From positions 1 to 64,000 of the forward strand of contig NZ_BNCH01000003.1 of the NCBI RefSeq assembly GCF_014656375.1: a DNA stretch of 64,000 nt, written 5' to 3'. Every line of letters starts with the position of its first letter. The first letter of the stretch is position 1. This DNA is from Aliiroseovarius zhejiangensis. Lineage in GTDB: Bacteria > Pseudomonadota > Alphaproteobacteria > Rhodobacterales > Rhodobacteraceae. Below the pieces are notes generated by a model. The model searched no databases. It was given only the letters and a program-made list of their open reading frames with translations, and had not been told where the DNA came from. The position numbers and the translations under genes were made by a program. Of the stretch, positions 44,681 to 54,480 are shown piece by piece.

Positions 44681-45783
44681 TGAAAGGTCTTTCGCGGGTC
44701 AAACGCGTCGCGCACGCCTTCGAAGATGAAGACAAGCAGCGACAGCAGGATTGAGAAGGTCAGGAAGGCGGTGAAGCCCAGCCACGGCGCTTGCAGATTG
44801 GCCTTGGCCTGCCGGGTCAACTCGCCCAGAGACGGGGCCGACGAGGGCAGGCCGAACCCCAGAAAATCCAGTGTGGCCAGGGTCGAGATCGTGCCGGTGA
44901 TGATGAAGGGCAGCATGGTCAGCGTGGCGACCATGGCGTTGGGCAGCACGTGGCGGAACATGATGACGCGGTTGGCGACACCCAAAGCGCGGGCGGCGCG
45001 GACATATTCGAAGTTGCGCGCGCGCAGGAACTCGGCGCGGACGACGCCCACCAAAGCGGGCCATCCGAACAGCACGGTCACAAAGACCAGCAGCCAGAAA
45101 CTTCGCCCCAGGATCGCGAACAGGATGATGATCACGTAAAGCGATGGGGTCGAGCTCCAGATCTCAAGGATGCGCTGAAAAACAAGGTCCACCCAGCCGC
45201 CGAAATAGCCTTGGATTGCGCCCGCCGCTATGCCGATGATCGAGGTCAGGACGGTGACGATGATGGTGAAGAAAACCGACAGCCGGAAACCATAGATCAC
45301 CCGTGCCGCCACATCGCGCGACGTGTCATCTGTGCCCAGGATGTTCTGGCTTGTGGGCGGCGATGGCACCGCGCCGCCCGTGTCCACGATGGTGGTATAG
45401 CTGTAGGGGATCGGGGGCCAGAGCAGCCAGCCCTTGTCGATCTCGACCCCGTTCACGATGCCCGTTTCGGCCTGCGCGATCACGTCCTCGGGGTCGTCCC
45501 AGCAATCTTCCAGCCCGCCAGATTTGATCAGGCATTGCACCTCGATGTCATCATAATTGGCTTCCGTCCTGAAATCGCCACCGAACGTGGTTTCGGGGTA
45601 GAATTTGAAAATCGGGGCATAAAGCTCGCCCTGATAGCTGACGAGGATGGGCTTGTCGTTGGCAAGGAACTCGGCCAGAAGCGACAGGCCAAACAGGATG
45701 CAGAACAGGATCAGCGACCAGAACGCGCGGCCATTTCGGCGGAAATTGCGCCAGCGTCGTTGGTTGAGGGGGGACAGCGCCAT
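44677..45783 (-). CDS. yejE: Peptide ABC transporter, permease (OppC type)
   Basis: 368 residues, six membrane helices. Compared with ordinary OppC-type permeases it has a large periplasmic insert after the first helix (about 45-140), as YejE does. The EAA loop is RAARALGVANRVIMFRHVLPNA. It pairs with YejB to form the channel. It follows yejB by two bases and overlaps yejF by four. Confidence 0.94.
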   Translation of the reverse strand: MALSPLNQRRWRNFRRNGRAFWSLILFCILFGLSLLAEFLANDKPILVSYQGELYAPIFKFYPETTFGGDFRTEANYDDIEVQCLIKSGGLEDCWDDPEDVIAQAETGIVNGVEIDKGWLLWPPIPYSYTTIVDTGGAVPSPPTSQNILGTDDTSRDVAARVIYGFRLSVFFTIIVTVLTSIIGIAAGAIQGYFGGWVDLVFQRILEIWSSTPSLYVIIILFAILGRSFWLLVFVTVLFGWPALVGVVRAEFLRARNFEYVRAARALGVANRVIMFRHVLPNAMVATLTMLPFIITGTISTLATLDFLGFGLPSSAPSLGELTRQAKANLQAPWLGFTAFLTFSILLSLLVFIFEGVRDAFDPRKTFQ

Positions 45784-45785
45784 GA

Positions 45786-46868
45786 TCAGACCTCGCGCCC
45801 TTCAAAGTCGATGCGCGGATCGACGAAGACATACATGAGGTCCGACAGGATGCCGACCAGAAGGCCGATCAGGCCAAAGACGAACAGCGTGCCGAAAATG
45901 ACGGGGTAGTCGCGCTGCAACGCGGCCTCGAATCCCAACCGGCCCAGCCCGTCCAGCGAGAACAGCGTTTCGATAATGACCGAGCCGCCGAAAAAGACGC
46001 CAAGGAACACCGCCGGGAAGCCCGCGATTACGATCAACATCGCGTTGCGGAAGACGTGACCATACAGAACACGGTGTTCGGTCAGGCCCTTGGCGCGGGC
46101 GGTGACCACGTATTGCTTCTTGATCTCGTCCAGAAAGCTGTTCTTGGTCAGCAGCGTCAGGGTTGCGAAACTTGCGATGGTCGATGCGAGCACCGGCAGC
46201 GTGATGTGCCAGAAATAATCGACGATCTTGCCCCAAAGGCTCAGCTCGTGCCAGTTGTCCGAGGTCAGGCCACGCAGCGGGAACCATTGCAGGTATGACC
46301 CGCCCGCAAAGACCACCAGCAGAAGGATGGCGAACAGGAAACCGGGGATGGCATAGGCCACGATGATCACACCCGAGGTCCACGTATCAAACTTCGACCC
46401 ATCCCGCACCGCTTTGCGCACGCCAAGCGGGATCGAGATGATATAGGCGATGACTGTCGACCACAGACCCAGCGTGATCGAAACGGGCAGCTTTTCCGCG
46501 ACCAGTTCAAAGACGCCGATGGACCGGAAATAACTTTCCCCGAAATCGAACCGCACATAGTTCCACAGCATTGAAAAGAAGCGTTCGACCGGGGGTTTGT
46601 CGAAGCCGAATTCCTTTTCCAGTTCGGCAATGAATTCCGGCGGCAAACCCCGCGCGCCCAGATAGCGTTCATCCCCGCCGCCACCTGCGCCTGCATCCGC
46701 ACCGCCGCCTGCGATGGTGGCAAACACGTCGCCTTCGCCCTCCATCTGGGCGATGATCTGTTCGATGGGGCCACCGGGGACAAATTGGGTCAGCGTGAAG
46801 TTGATCACCATGATCCCGAAAAGGGTCGGGATGATCAGAAGAAGCCTGCGCAGAATATATGCGCCCAT
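45786..46868 (-). CDS. yejB: Peptide ABC transporter, permease (OppB type)
   Basis: 360 residues, six membrane helices, starting [19 protein letters not shown], the classical OppB opening. The first periplasmic loop holds a glycine-rich insert ([15 protein letters not shown]). The EAA loop is [21 protein letters not shown]. It follows yejA by 41 bases, and a TGTTCG-free, weak ribosome site precedes it. Confidence 0.94.
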   Translation of the reverse strand: MGAYILRRLLLIIPTLFGIMVINFTLTQFVPGGPIEQIIAQMEGEGDVFATIAGGGADAGAGGGGDERYLGARGLPPEFIAELEKEFGFDKPPVERFFSMLWNYVRFDFGESYFRSIGVFELVAEKLPVSITLGLWSTVIAYIISIPLGVRKAVRDGSKFDTWTSGVIIVAYAIPGFLFAILLLVVFAGGSYLQWFPLRGLTSDNWHELSLWGKIVDYFWHITLPVLASTIASFATLTLLTKNSFLDEIKKQYVVTARAKGLTEHRVLYGHVFRNAMLIVIAGFPAVFLGVFFGGSVIIETLFSLDGLGRLGFEAALQRDYPVIFGTLFVFGLIGLLVGILSDLMYVFVDPRIDFEGREV

Positions 46869-46909
46869 TTGGGTCTCGCTCTCTTATTCGTGCCGTGGTC
46901 GTGCGCGGC

Positions 46910-48802
46910 CTAGCGCAGCACGCCGTCTGCCTTCAGTTTTTCTGCTTTTTCTGCGTTAAACCACCAAAAGTCCAGATAGCCCAGATCGTAGGGTGGCATA
47001 GGGTCTGGATGTTCGAACTGGTCATAATAGGCGACCGTGTGCTTGTTCTTGTACCACTGCGGCACAACGATCCGCATCGCGCGCATCACCCGGTCCAGCG
47101 CTTTGGTCGCGGTGACCAGTTCTTCCTTGGTGTCGGCGTTGCGAATGACCTCGATCAACGCATCCACTGCCGGATCCGCCACCCCGGGGGAGTTGAAGAC
47201 GGAAACAGCCGCATCCTCGGAGCCGAAAGCCTGCGCCAGATTGCTGCCGGGTTCATTGCCGAAGGCCAGTTGGTCGGTGATGATGTCGTAATCGAACGCA
47301 TAGCGACGATCGACGAACTGCGAGGTATCCACCCGGTTCAACACTGCATCAACCCCGATCTTGCGCAGGTTTTCCACGTAAGGCGTAATCACCCGGTCGA
47401 AAGTGGGCGAGAAGGTCAGAAACTCGACTTTCAGCGTATTGCCTGCCGCGTTTCGGCGCATGCCGTCATTGCCGACAGTCCAGCCTGCGTCCTCCAGCAG
47501 GCGCGAGGCTTCGCGGGCGTTGCGCCGGTCAAACTGCTTGTTGCCGGATGTGGGGGCCATGATGGCTTCGCCCAACGCACCGTCTGGCAATTTGTCGGCC
47601 AAGGGGTCCAGCAAGGCCAGTTCTTCTGGCGATGGCAGTCCCGTCGCTTCGAGATAGGAGTTTTCGGCAAAGCTGTTTACCCGCTCGTATAGGCCATAGA
47701 ACAGCGCCTCGTTCGACCAGGTGAAGTTGAACATCAACCCGATGGCCTGGCGCACGCGAATGTCCTGAAATTTCTCGCGGCGCAGGTTGAAGACGAAGCC
47801 CTGACCCGAGGCCTGGTTGCCGTCGTCCAGCTCGGCCTTTATCACATGGCCGTTCTTGACCGCCGGGAAATCATAAGACGTGGCCCATTCCTTCGAGCTG
47901 TTTTCGACGCGGAATGTATAGCTGCCGGATGAAAACCCCTCCATCGCCGCGTTGCTGTCGGCGAAATATTCGACCCGGATCGTATCAAAGTTCCAGCGCC
48001 CCTTGTTGATCGGCAGGTCCGCCCCCCAGTAATCGGGGTTGCGCTTGTAGACGATGCGCTGATTGATCTGATAGCTGTCCAGCGCATAGGGGCCGGTGGC
48101 CATCGCCTGTTCCAGGCGGCTTTCATCCAACCGCGCGCCGGATTCCTCGAACCATGCTTTCGACATTACCGGGGTTGACCCGGCCTGCCCGATACGGTCA
48201 CGAACGGACGAGTCCGGATTGAAGGTGAACTTGACACGCTGCGCATCCAGCGCCTCAACGCCCGAGATGATCCGGCTGACCCCTTCGCGGAAGCTGATCA
48301 GCCCCTGTTCCATGAACAGGTTGTGGGTAAAGACCACATCCTCCGCCGTCACGGGGCTGCCATCGGCAAAGCGCGCTTCGGGGCGCAGGGTAAAGATCAC
48401 CCAGCTTTGATCTTCCGGGTATTCCAGGCTTTCGGCGAGCAGGCCATAGACGGTTCCAATCTCGTCCGCGGTGCCGGTCATCAGCCGTTCGACGTTGCTG
48501 GACGCGAGCGCCCCCGGAACCCCCTTGCGGGCATAGGGGTTGAAGCTGTCAAAGGTGCCGCTTTCCGAGGCAATGATGATCTCGCCGCCCTTCGGCGCAT
48601 CGGGGTTCACATAGTCAAGATGCGTGAAATCCGGGCCGTATTTCGGCGTTCCGAAATAGGAATAGGCATGTGATTTGATGGTCGTTTCGGCCCCGGCACC
48701 TAACGGCAGAAACAGAAGCACCAGCCCGGAAAGGGCGCCTTGCAAAGCCTGCCTGCGGGTTGGGAAAACAGTGGCGATGGTGCGGGGCCGGGCTGGCTTC
48801 AT
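46910..48802 (-). CDS. yejA: Peptide ABC transporter, periplasmic binding protein
   Basis: 630 residues of the SBP_bac_5 family. The signal region has a twin-arginine look (PTRRQALQGALSGLVLLFLP, cleavage after GAGA), so export by Tat is possible. Landmarks are SYFGTPKYGPDFTHLDYVNP, GGEIIIASESGTFDSFNPY and DQSWVIFTLRPEARFADG. It collects peptides in the periplasm for YejBEF and is the first gene of the operon. GGAG precedes the ATG by 5 bases. Confidence 0.93.
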   Translation of the reverse strand: MKPARPRTIATVFPTRRQALQGALSGLVLLFLPLGAGAETTIKSHAYSYFGTPKYGPDFTHLDYVNPDAPKGGEIIIASESGTFDSFNPYARKGVPGALASSNVERLMTGTADEIGTVYGLLAESLEYPEDQSWVIFTLRPEARFADGSPVTAEDVVFTHNLFMEQGLISFREGVSRIISGVEALDAQRVKFTFNPDSSVRDRIGQAGSTPVMSKAWFEESGARLDESRLEQAMATGPYALDSYQINQRIVYKRNPDYWGADLPINKGRWNFDTIRVEYFADSNAAMEGFSSGSYTFRVENSSKEWATSYDFPAVKNGHVIKAELDDGNQASGQGFVFNLRREKFQDIRVRQAIGLMFNFTWSNEALFYGLYERVNSFAENSYLEATGLPSPEELALLDPLADKLPDGALGEAIMAPTSGNKQFDRRNAREASRLLEDAGWTVGNDGMRRNAAGNTLKVEFLTFSPTFDRVITPYVENLRKIGVDAVLNRVDTSQFVDRRYAFDYDIITDQLAFGNEPGSNLAQAFGSEDAAVSVFNSPGVADPAVDALIEVIRNADTKEELVTATKALDRVMRAMRIVVPQWYKNKHTVAYYDQFEHPDPMPPYDLGYLDFWWFNAEKAEKLKADGVLR

Positions 48803-48913
48803 CGGGATCTCCTTCAGCGGATCGACGAAAATCGTTTTGAATAAGCTAAAGGGGGTGCCCGATAAACTGCAAGGCGCGATTTGGTGATCGGGCGAAATCT
48901 GTGACGCCGTACA

Positions 48914-48946
48914 AAGAAAAAGGGCCGCCCCGGTTCCGGGCGGCCC
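48914..48946 (-). terminator. Rho-independent terminator of cycM
   Basis: On the minus strand GGGCCGCCC (48946-48938) pairs with GGGCGGCCC (48930-48922) over a 7-base loop, followed by TTTTTCTTTG. It lies 22 bases after the cytochrome gene stop and separates it from yejA. Confidence 0.93.
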
Positions 48947-48968
48947 AGAAACACATGTACTTCAGCGG

Positions 48969-49502
48969 TTAGCCGCCAATAGTTTGCAGATATGCGATCA
49001 GATTTGCGCGATCTTCTTCTTTCTTCAAACCGGCATAGGTCATCTTGTTGCCCGGTGCATAGGCTTTCGGGTTGGCCAGCCATTCGTTCAACTCGTCAGC
49101 CGTCCAGCTTCCGTCAAGACCGGCCAAAGCGTCGGAATAGTTGAAGTCGGCGACATTCGCGATCTGACGATCAACGATGCCGTACAGGTGCGGTCCGGTG
49201 CCGTTGGCGCCATCTTCCAGCTTGTGACAGGCGCGGCATTTGCCCCAGACCTTTTCACCCTTGGCAGGATCCGCAGCGGCCAGCAGGTCGGCAAAGGGCA
49301 CGGCCTCTTCTTCTTCCTCGGCTGCATCGCCATCCGTTTCGGTTGCGATCATATAACCGGTCTCGGTGTGACCGTCTTCGCCACCGTGGCCACCGGCCTC
49401 GGTCGAATACAGACTGTCTGCCGCCCAGGAGCCCAGCAAAAAGAACAGGAGGGCACCGATTACAGCGGCCCCGGCTTTCGTCATTGTCATTGTGTCGAAC
49501 AT
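48969..49502 (-). CDS. cycM: Membrane-anchored cytochrome c (CycM / c-y / c552 type)
   Basis: 177 residues. An uncleaved N-terminal anchor (AGAAVIGALLFFLLGSWAA, about 10-28) is followed by a highly acidic linker (DGDAAEEEEEAVPF) and a class I cytochrome c domain with haem motif CRACH and the axial Met in GNKMTYAGL. This is the layout of Rhodobacter c-y, Paracoccus c552 and Bradyrhizobium CycM, which carry electrons from the bc1 complex to cytochrome oxidases at the periplasmic face. ATG 49502 is chosen because the anchor starts just after it. A terminator follows. Confidence 0.92.
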   Translation of the reverse strand: MFDTMTMTKAGAAVIGALLFFLLGSWAADSLYSTEAGGHGGEDGHTETGYMIATETDGDAAEEEEEAVPFADLLAAADPAKGEKVWGKCRACHKLEDGANGTGPHLYGIVDRQIANVADFNYSDALAGLDGSWTADELNEWLANPKAYAPGNKMTYAGLKKEEDRANLIAYLQTIGG

Positions 49503-49621
49503 GTCGCGTTCCGTCTCATCCAAAGTCAAAAGCCTTCTAGCCGCTTCCATTGCCATGTTTCAAGCGATATGAGGCGCGATGTGTTGCACTTTAACGCTAA
49601 CCGGCAGAAGGGGGCCGCGAA

Positions 49622-50455
49622 ATGACCAGCCGTATCGCCTTTCAGGGGGAACCCGGCGCTTATTCGCACGAGGCCTGCCTGGCCGCCCGCCCCGACATGG
49701 ACCCGATGCCCTGCGAATCCTTTGAAGAGGTGATCGCAGCGGTGCGCGGCGGGACAGCCGATCAGGCGATGCTGCCGATTGAAAACACCACCTATGGCCG
49801 GGTTGCCGACATTCACCGCCTGCTGCCCGAAAGCGGGTTGCACATCCTGGACGAGGCTTTCGTGCGCGTGCGGATCAGCTTGCTTGGTTTGCCCGGGGCG
49901 AAGGTGGACGACATCAAGACCGTGCGCGCCCATTTGGTGCTGATCCCACAATCGGCGGCGTTCCTGAAAAGCCACGGCATACGCGGTGTTTCTGCGGCTG
50001 ACAGCGCGGGGGCGGCGGCGAAGCTCGCCCGGACAAAGGCTGAAGGCGAGGGCGTTCTTGCCTCGGCCCTGGCTGCCGAAATCTACGGGCTGGATGTGCT
50101 GGCCGAAGATGTGGAAGACCATGGCCACAACACGACACGCTTCGTCATCATGGGGCGTGAAGCTGATCACAGGCGGCGTGGCGACCATGGCATGATGACA
50201 ACCTTTGTGTTCGAAGTGCGCAACATCCCCGCGGCGCTTTACAAGGCGATGGGCGGGTTTGCGACGAATGGCGTGAACATGACCAAGCTGGAAAGCTATA
50301 TGGTGGACGGATCCTTCACCGCCACACGCTTTTATGCTGATATCGAGGGCCACCCGGACGACCACCCGGTGCAGCTTGCGCTGGAGGAACTGGCCTATTT
50401 CACCTCGTCGCTGGACATTCTGGGCGTCTATCCCCGCGATCCGGCCCGGGACTGA
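49622..50455 (+). CDS. pheA: Prephenate dehydratase
   Basis: 277 residues. The catalytic domain opens IAFQGEPGAYSHEA, has the ligand-binding LPIENTTYGRVADIH and the essential TTRF (HNTTRFVIMG). The C-terminal ACT domain (about 190-277) has NIPAALYKAMGGFATNGVNMTKLESY, which binds phenylalanine for feedback inhibition. It converts prephenate to phenylpyruvate; the aromatic aminotransferase for the last step is at 12517-13701. No chorismate mutase domain is fused. It diverges from cycM. Confidence 0.95.
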   Translation: MTSRIAFQGEPGAYSHEACLAARPDMDPMPCESFEEVIAAVRGGTADQAMLPIENTTYGRVADIHRLLPESGLHILDEAFVRVRISLLGLPGAKVDDIKTVRAHLVLIPQSAAFLKSHGIRGVSAADSAGAAAKLARTKAEGEGVLASALAAEIYGLDVLAEDVEDHGHNTTRFVIMGREADHRRRGDHGMMTTFVFEVRNIPAALYKAMGGFATNGVNMTKLESYMVDGSFTATRFYADIEGHPDDHPVQLALEELAYFTSSLDILGVYPRDPARD

Positions 50456-50485
50456 CCTCGCGCCTGACTGACCCCGGGTGGCGGG

Positions 50486-50965
50486 TCAGCGAATAGGGTG
50501 GGCAGTGGTCCGGTACCGGTTTTCGATCGACATGGCGTATTTCGCCACCCGTTTGCGATAGCGTTTTACCAGCGTGGCACGTGCCAGTTTCATGGATTGC
50601 AACAGCAGTCGCGCCGGAATGGTTCTGGGGCGCATGTCGATGCTCATGATCATACGGGTGCGGTTGCGTGACAGCGACAAGAGTTCGACCTCGACCGTGG
50701 CCTCGATCCCCGAGATTTTCGAGAACAGCTCGATCTGGTGCGGTGCCTCATAGGTTTTCAGCAGCATATCCGCCGTTCGGGTCCGGTTGCGATACGGAAA
50801 CGAGGCGTGCCAGGTCATGCCCTGCCCCGGCGCCGTCAGGGTGTCGGTGCGCGTCACCTCGGCCCCGCGGCGCAGGGCGGCACGTTCCATACTGTCGAAA
50901 TCCGACACGGCTTCGAACACCTGCTCCAACGTGGCCTCGATGTCTTCGCGGGTCTTGAACTTCAT
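50486..50965 (-). CDS. SRPBCC-family protein
   Basis: 159 residues, soluble, one START/SRPBCC domain: MKFKTREDIEATLEQVFEAVSDFDSMERAAL is split as the first strand and helices, and LLLQSMKLARATLVKRYRKRVAKY is the long C-terminal helix. Very rich in Arg. Ligand unknown. Longer in-frame starts would run into nudC. A CTGACCC/GGGTCAG hairpin (50468-50489) spans its stop codon and faces the convergent pheA gene; it lacks a T run. It lies 43 bases after nudC on the same strand. Confidence 0.75.
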   Translation of the reverse strand: MKFKTREDIEATLEQVFEAVSDFDSMERAALRRGAEVTRTDTLTAPGQGMTWHASFPYRNRTRTADMLLKTYEAPHQIELFSKISGIEATVEVELLSLSRNRTRMIMSIDMRPRTIPARLLLQSMKLARATLVKRYRKRVAKYAMSIENRYRTTAHPIR

Positions 50966-51008
50966 GCGGGTCTCATTGGTTTCGGGCGATCCTGCATCGG
51001 TTTTGGTC

Positions 51009-51974
51009 CTAATCCAACCGGTCTGCAAGCCAGTTTGTCAGCAGAAAATGGGCTATGGAGCCTTTTCTGGCCGGCAACATATCAGGGTTTTGGCCGGCGA
51101 ACACCTCAAGCATATCCTCGCGCGTGACCCAGCGTGCCTGTTCCAACTCGTCAGGGTCGATCGAAATCTGCGTGGTGGTGGCCAGCCCCCGCGTGCCGAT
51201 CATCAGCGATGACGGATAGGGCCAGGGCTGCGAGGCCAGATAGTCGACCGCACCGACACGCACGCCGGTTTCTTCAAAGACCTCGCGGCGGGTGGCGGCT
51301 TCGATTGTCTCGCCCGGCTCCATGAACCCGGCCAGAAGCGAGAACATTCCCCGGGGCCACAAGGCGTTGCGCCCGATCAGGACGGCGTTGCCATGGGTAA
51401 TCAGCATGATGACAACCGGATCGGTGCGCGGAAAATGGGGACGCGCGCAGTCCGGGCAATCGCGTTGCCAGCCTGCTTGCACGGGTGTGCTTTTCGCCCC
51501 GCAATTGGCGCAGAATCCATGAATGCGGTGCCATTCCAGGATGCTGCGGGCGGTGGCGGCGATCTCGGCCTCAAGCGGGGTCAGGTGTGCCATGACGCCG
51601 CGCAATTCGCCAAATCCGCTTGTGTCGGCGGTGTCTGGAAACCGCTGCCAGGTCTGATCGAAAAAAACGGTGGGATCGAGGGCGTCGCCCTCGGCCTCCC
51701 AGTCCGAGACATCCAGCGCGAACAGCGGGCCCTGCGGATCGCGACCCAGAAAGACCAGCCCCTTCTGGCGTGCCGCCAGTATCGGGTGATCCAAGGTCAG
51801 GAAGGCCAGCGCAAACCTGTGATCCGGTCCCTGGTCGATCAGCGGCTTGCCGCGCCAGAGCGGCAGGATACGCGCGTTGCGGGCCATCCGCGCAAGCTCT
51901 GCGGCGTCATTGCGCAGCTCGGTGGCGCGGTCCAGACGCCCGGTGCCGAAGGTCACTTGTTCGGCGATTTTCAT
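51009..51974 (-). CDS. nudC: NAD(+) diphosphatase / NADH pyrophosphatase
   Basis: 321 residues in the NudC layout: N-terminal domain, zinc ribbon with CANCGAKS and CPDCARPHFPRTDP, then the Nudix domain with the box GFMEPGETIEAATRREVFEE followed by TGV, and the NudC-specific SQPWPYPSSLM. It hydrolyses NADH to NMNH and AMP, and in E. coli removes NAD caps from RNA. The start at 51974 follows AGAGGTGAGC; upstream in-frame codons to 52112 are not conserved. Confidence 0.95.
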   Translation of the reverse strand: MKIAEQVTFGTGRLDRATELRNDAAELARMARNARILPLWRGKPLIDQGPDHRFALAFLTLDHPILAARQKGLVFLGRDPQGPLFALDVSDWEAEGDALDPTVFFDQTWQRFPDTADTSGFGELRGVMAHLTPLEAEIAATARSILEWHRIHGFCANCGAKSTPVQAGWQRDCPDCARPHFPRTDPVVIMLITHGNAVLIGRNALWPRGMFSLLAGFMEPGETIEAATRREVFEETGVRVGAVDYLASQPWPYPSSLMIGTRGLATTTQISIDPDELEQARWVTREDMLEVFAGQNPDMLPARKGSIAHFLLTNWLADRLD

Positions 51975-52198
51975 GCTCACCTCTGATGCGGTCCCGTTGC
52001 GTTTCGGACAAGCTAGCAGGAGGTAGTCGCATATGACATGGGCAAAACAGGGCGATCCGACCAAGCGGTTTCGCCTGCAGGAAGAAAAACACGTTAAAGT
52101 TGCGTAAAGCATCTTTCAAAACACCCAAGAATGTTTTTCAATGCTTGAAGCGAGAATCCAGAAGGGCCGAACTTGAGCAGGCAAAAGGAACATTGGCA

Positions 52199-54109
52199 TT
52201 GACGCGTGTCGAACAGTGCGTCGAACGGGTCGTTCCGGTGCGCGCCCGGTTGCGTATTCTCGCAACCACGGACCTGCACATGCACATTCTGCCCTATGAC
52301 TATCTGGCAGACCGACCCGTGGAGGGCTGGGGTCTGACCAACACCGCAGATCTGATTGCACAGGCGCGGGCGGAAGAACCGAACACCATTCTGTTGGACA
52401 ACGGGGATTTTCTGCACGGCACGGCAATGGGCGATCTGGTGGTCGAGCAATATCGCGCCGCGAGCGGGGCAGATGCCCCCGTGGTGCATCCGATGATCGC
52501 GGCGATGGATCATCTTGGATATGATGCGGCGACCTTGGGCAACCATGATTTTGACCGGGGTGTGGCGGTGCTGTTCGATGCCATCGAACAGGCCGGGTTT
52601 CCCATTGTCTCGGCCAATACCATCCTGCGCCGGGCCGCAACGCCCTTGCAGGATGCCACGCTGGTCCCGCCCTTCGCCCTGCTGAATCGCAGGATTTCCG
52701 ACGCAGATGGCGTCATGCGTGATATCCGCATCGGTGTGATTGGGTTCCTGCCACCCGGTTCGTTGAAACTTGGCCATAACTCGGGAACCGCGCCGCAAAC
52801 CCGTGACATCATCCAGACCGCGCGCTGTTTCGTGCCTTATCTGAAAGCGCGGGGGGCGGATATCATCGTGGCGCTGGCGCATTCCGGGCTGGGAGATGAC
52901 GTTCATCGCGACGGGATGGAGAACGCCTTGCGCCCCCTGTCGCGTGTTGCCGGGATCGACGCCATCGTCGGGGGGCATTCCCATCAGGTGTTTCCGGACC
53001 CCGATGCGCCAGATTTGCGGCCAGATGGGCTGTGCGACCGGTTGAACCATGTGCCGACCATCGTGCCGGGATTCTGGGGGTCGCATCTTGGAGTGATCGA
53101 CCTTGATCTGACGCGGGATGTCCGTGGTTGGACAGTGGCCGCGGGACACGCCGCGTTGCGCAAGGTTGCGGGGGCAGAGGGCGCTGACACCGTGTCTGGC
53201 ACAGTGCGGCCGTTTCCAAACTGGGTTCAGCACCTGCATGAAAGCACGTTGAACCATATGCGCACCCCGATTGCCCGCTGCACCACGGATCTGGACAATT
53301 ATTTCGCGCTTGTCGGCGGCGATTGCGCCACACGGCTTGTGCAAGAGGCGATGCTGGCCTGCGCGCGACAGGTGCAAGCCGACAGGCTGGGCAGCGATCT
53401 GCCCGTTCTGGCGTCCAGTGCGCCCTTCAAATCCGGCGGGCTGGCGGGGCCGCAATATTACTCGCGCGTGCGCGCGGGGCAGATGACCCTACGAAGCTTG
53501 TCCGACCTTTATGTGTTTCCGAACGAACTGATGCTGGTCCGGGCGACCGGCGCGTATCTGCGGCATTGGCTGGAGCGGTCGGCCAGCCTGTTCAACCAGG
53601 TGTTGCCGGGGGAACGGGCCGTGTGGCTGAAAGATGACGGAACACCCGGCTATCTGCTGGAAAGCGTCCTAGGGCTGACCTATCGGATCGACCTGCGCCA
53701 ACCGGCGCGCTTCACGCCGGAGGGGGCACCCTTGGGGCTGAGCGGCGGTCGGATCGTCGATCTGCGCCACCAGGGACGCAGGGTGCGCGACAACGATGAG
53801 TTTTTGCTGGCCACCAGTGATTTCCGTGCCTGCGGTGGTGGCGGATTTCCCGAAGCACCGGAAGATCGCCGCGTGGCCATGCCACCCTTGCCGATCCGGG
53901 ATGTCCTGAAGGCACATGTTCAGCGGGTCGGGCTGGTCCGGACTGCGCAGGATCCGATCTGGCGGTTCTCCGAGGTTGCGGGCGCCAGCATCCGGTTCAA
54001 GACGTCGCCCGATGCCCGCCATGTAACCGGGCGATTCCCGTGGTTGCCGATCCGTAATGTGCAAACCCACGATGAACGTGGCTTTGCACATTACGAGATG
54101 GAACTCTGA
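52199..54109 (+). CDS. cpdB: CpdB-like 2',3'-cyclic-nucleotide phosphodiesterase / 3'-nucleotidase
   Basis: 636 residues. The N-terminal calcineurin-like metallophosphatase domain has metal ligands in ATTDLHMHIL, DNGDFLHG, GNHDFDRG and GGHSHQVF. The C-terminal 5'-nucleotidase domain carries TSDFRACGGGGFP for base stacking. E. coli CpdB is periplasmic, but here no signal peptide is present from any plausible start, so a cytosolic enzyme is implied. The start is TTG 52199 with AGGA 9 bases upstream. An earlier in-frame TTG at 52100 only adds a polar, basic stretch. It diverges from nudC. Confidence 0.87.
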   Translation: MTRVEQCVERVVPVRARLRILATTDLHMHILPYDYLADRPVEGWGLTNTADLIAQARAEEPNTILLDNGDFLHGTAMGDLVVEQYRAASGADAPVVHPMIAAMDHLGYDAATLGNHDFDRGVAVLFDAIEQAGFPIVSANTILRRAATPLQDATLVPPFALLNRRISDADGVMRDIRIGVIGFLPPGSLKLGHNSGTAPQTRDIIQTARCFVPYLKARGADIIVALAHSGLGDDVHRDGMENALRPLSRVAGIDAIVGGHSHQVFPDPDAPDLRPDGLCDRLNHVPTIVPGFWGSHLGVIDLDLTRDVRGWTVAAGHAALRKVAGAEGADTVSGTVRPFPNWVQHLHESTLNHMRTPIARCTTDLDNYFALVGGDCATRLVQEAMLACARQVQADRLGSDLPVLASSAPFKSGGLAGPQYYSRVRAGQMTLRSLSDLYVFPNELMLVRATGAYLRHWLERSASLFNQVLPGERAVWLKDDGTPGYLLESVLGLTYRIDLRQPARFTPEGAPLGLSGGRIVDLRHQGRRVRDNDEFLLATSDFRACGGGGFPEAPEDRRVAMPPLPIRDVLKAHVQRVGLVRTAQDPIWRFSEVAGASIRFKTSPDARHVTGRFPWLPIRNVQTHDERGFAHYEMEL

Positions 54110-54146
54110 GGCTTGCATCGGTCAAGGTGGCCTCATATATGGGAGG

Positions 54147-54242
54147 CGAGAGGTTGGCGCGGGCAGGCGCCTCGCCAATCTGGTCAGGTCCGGAAGGAAG
54201 CAGCCACAACGAGCCCCGCTTGGGTCGTGTTCAGCCTCTCAC
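54147..54242 (+). ncRNA. ffs: Signal recognition particle RNA, small bacterial type (4.5S)
   Basis: The SRP apical core is unmistakable: GGTCAGGTCCGGAAGGAAGC at 54182-54201, followed by AGCC. Terminal helix GAGAGG (54148-54153) pairs with CCTCTC (54235-54240), giving a molecule of about 96 nt, the usual size of the short form lacking an Alu domain. It binds Ffh to deliver membrane proteins. It lies between cpdB and rsgA, with dnaX 2 kb downstream. Confidence 0.95.
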
Positions 54243-54245
54243 CCA

Positions 54246-54270
54246 GTTTCAATTGCTAAGCAATTGAAAC
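54246..54270 (+). terminator. Hairpin directly after ffs
   Basis: GTTTCAATTGC (54246-54256) pairs perfectly with GCAATTGAAAC (54260-54270) over a TAA loop. There is no T run, so it may be a processing or factor-dependent end of the SRP RNA. I see nothing definite in 54271-54450. Confidence 0.65.
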
Positions 54271-54480
54271 ACCGACAGGCGAAACGAAGTTTTGCCGAGC
54301 CGGTGCAGCCAAAAGGCCCGCGGAAGATGCTGGTCAACGAACGGAGGGATATCATGATTGCCGCCACCCCCCTTCGGGCAGGAATTTGCTAAGCGGGTAT
54401 ATCCCCTTTCTGCCTGAGCACGCACATCCCAAGCCGCTTTTGCGCGCGGGGTGAAACGCCATGCTGAAACAGGCAAACCA

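Noticed and set aside
50468-50489. CTGACCC/GGGTCAG hairpin between pheA and the SRPBCC gene as a terminator
   Set aside because: It has no T run on either strand and overlaps the SRPBCC stop codon, so it is mentioned only as a structure.
52094-53455. A 453-codon minus-strand frame opposite cpdB
   Set aside because: The plus strand encodes a complete CpdB-like enzyme with all metal motifs; the antisense frame is rich in Arg/His/Gln and matches nothing.
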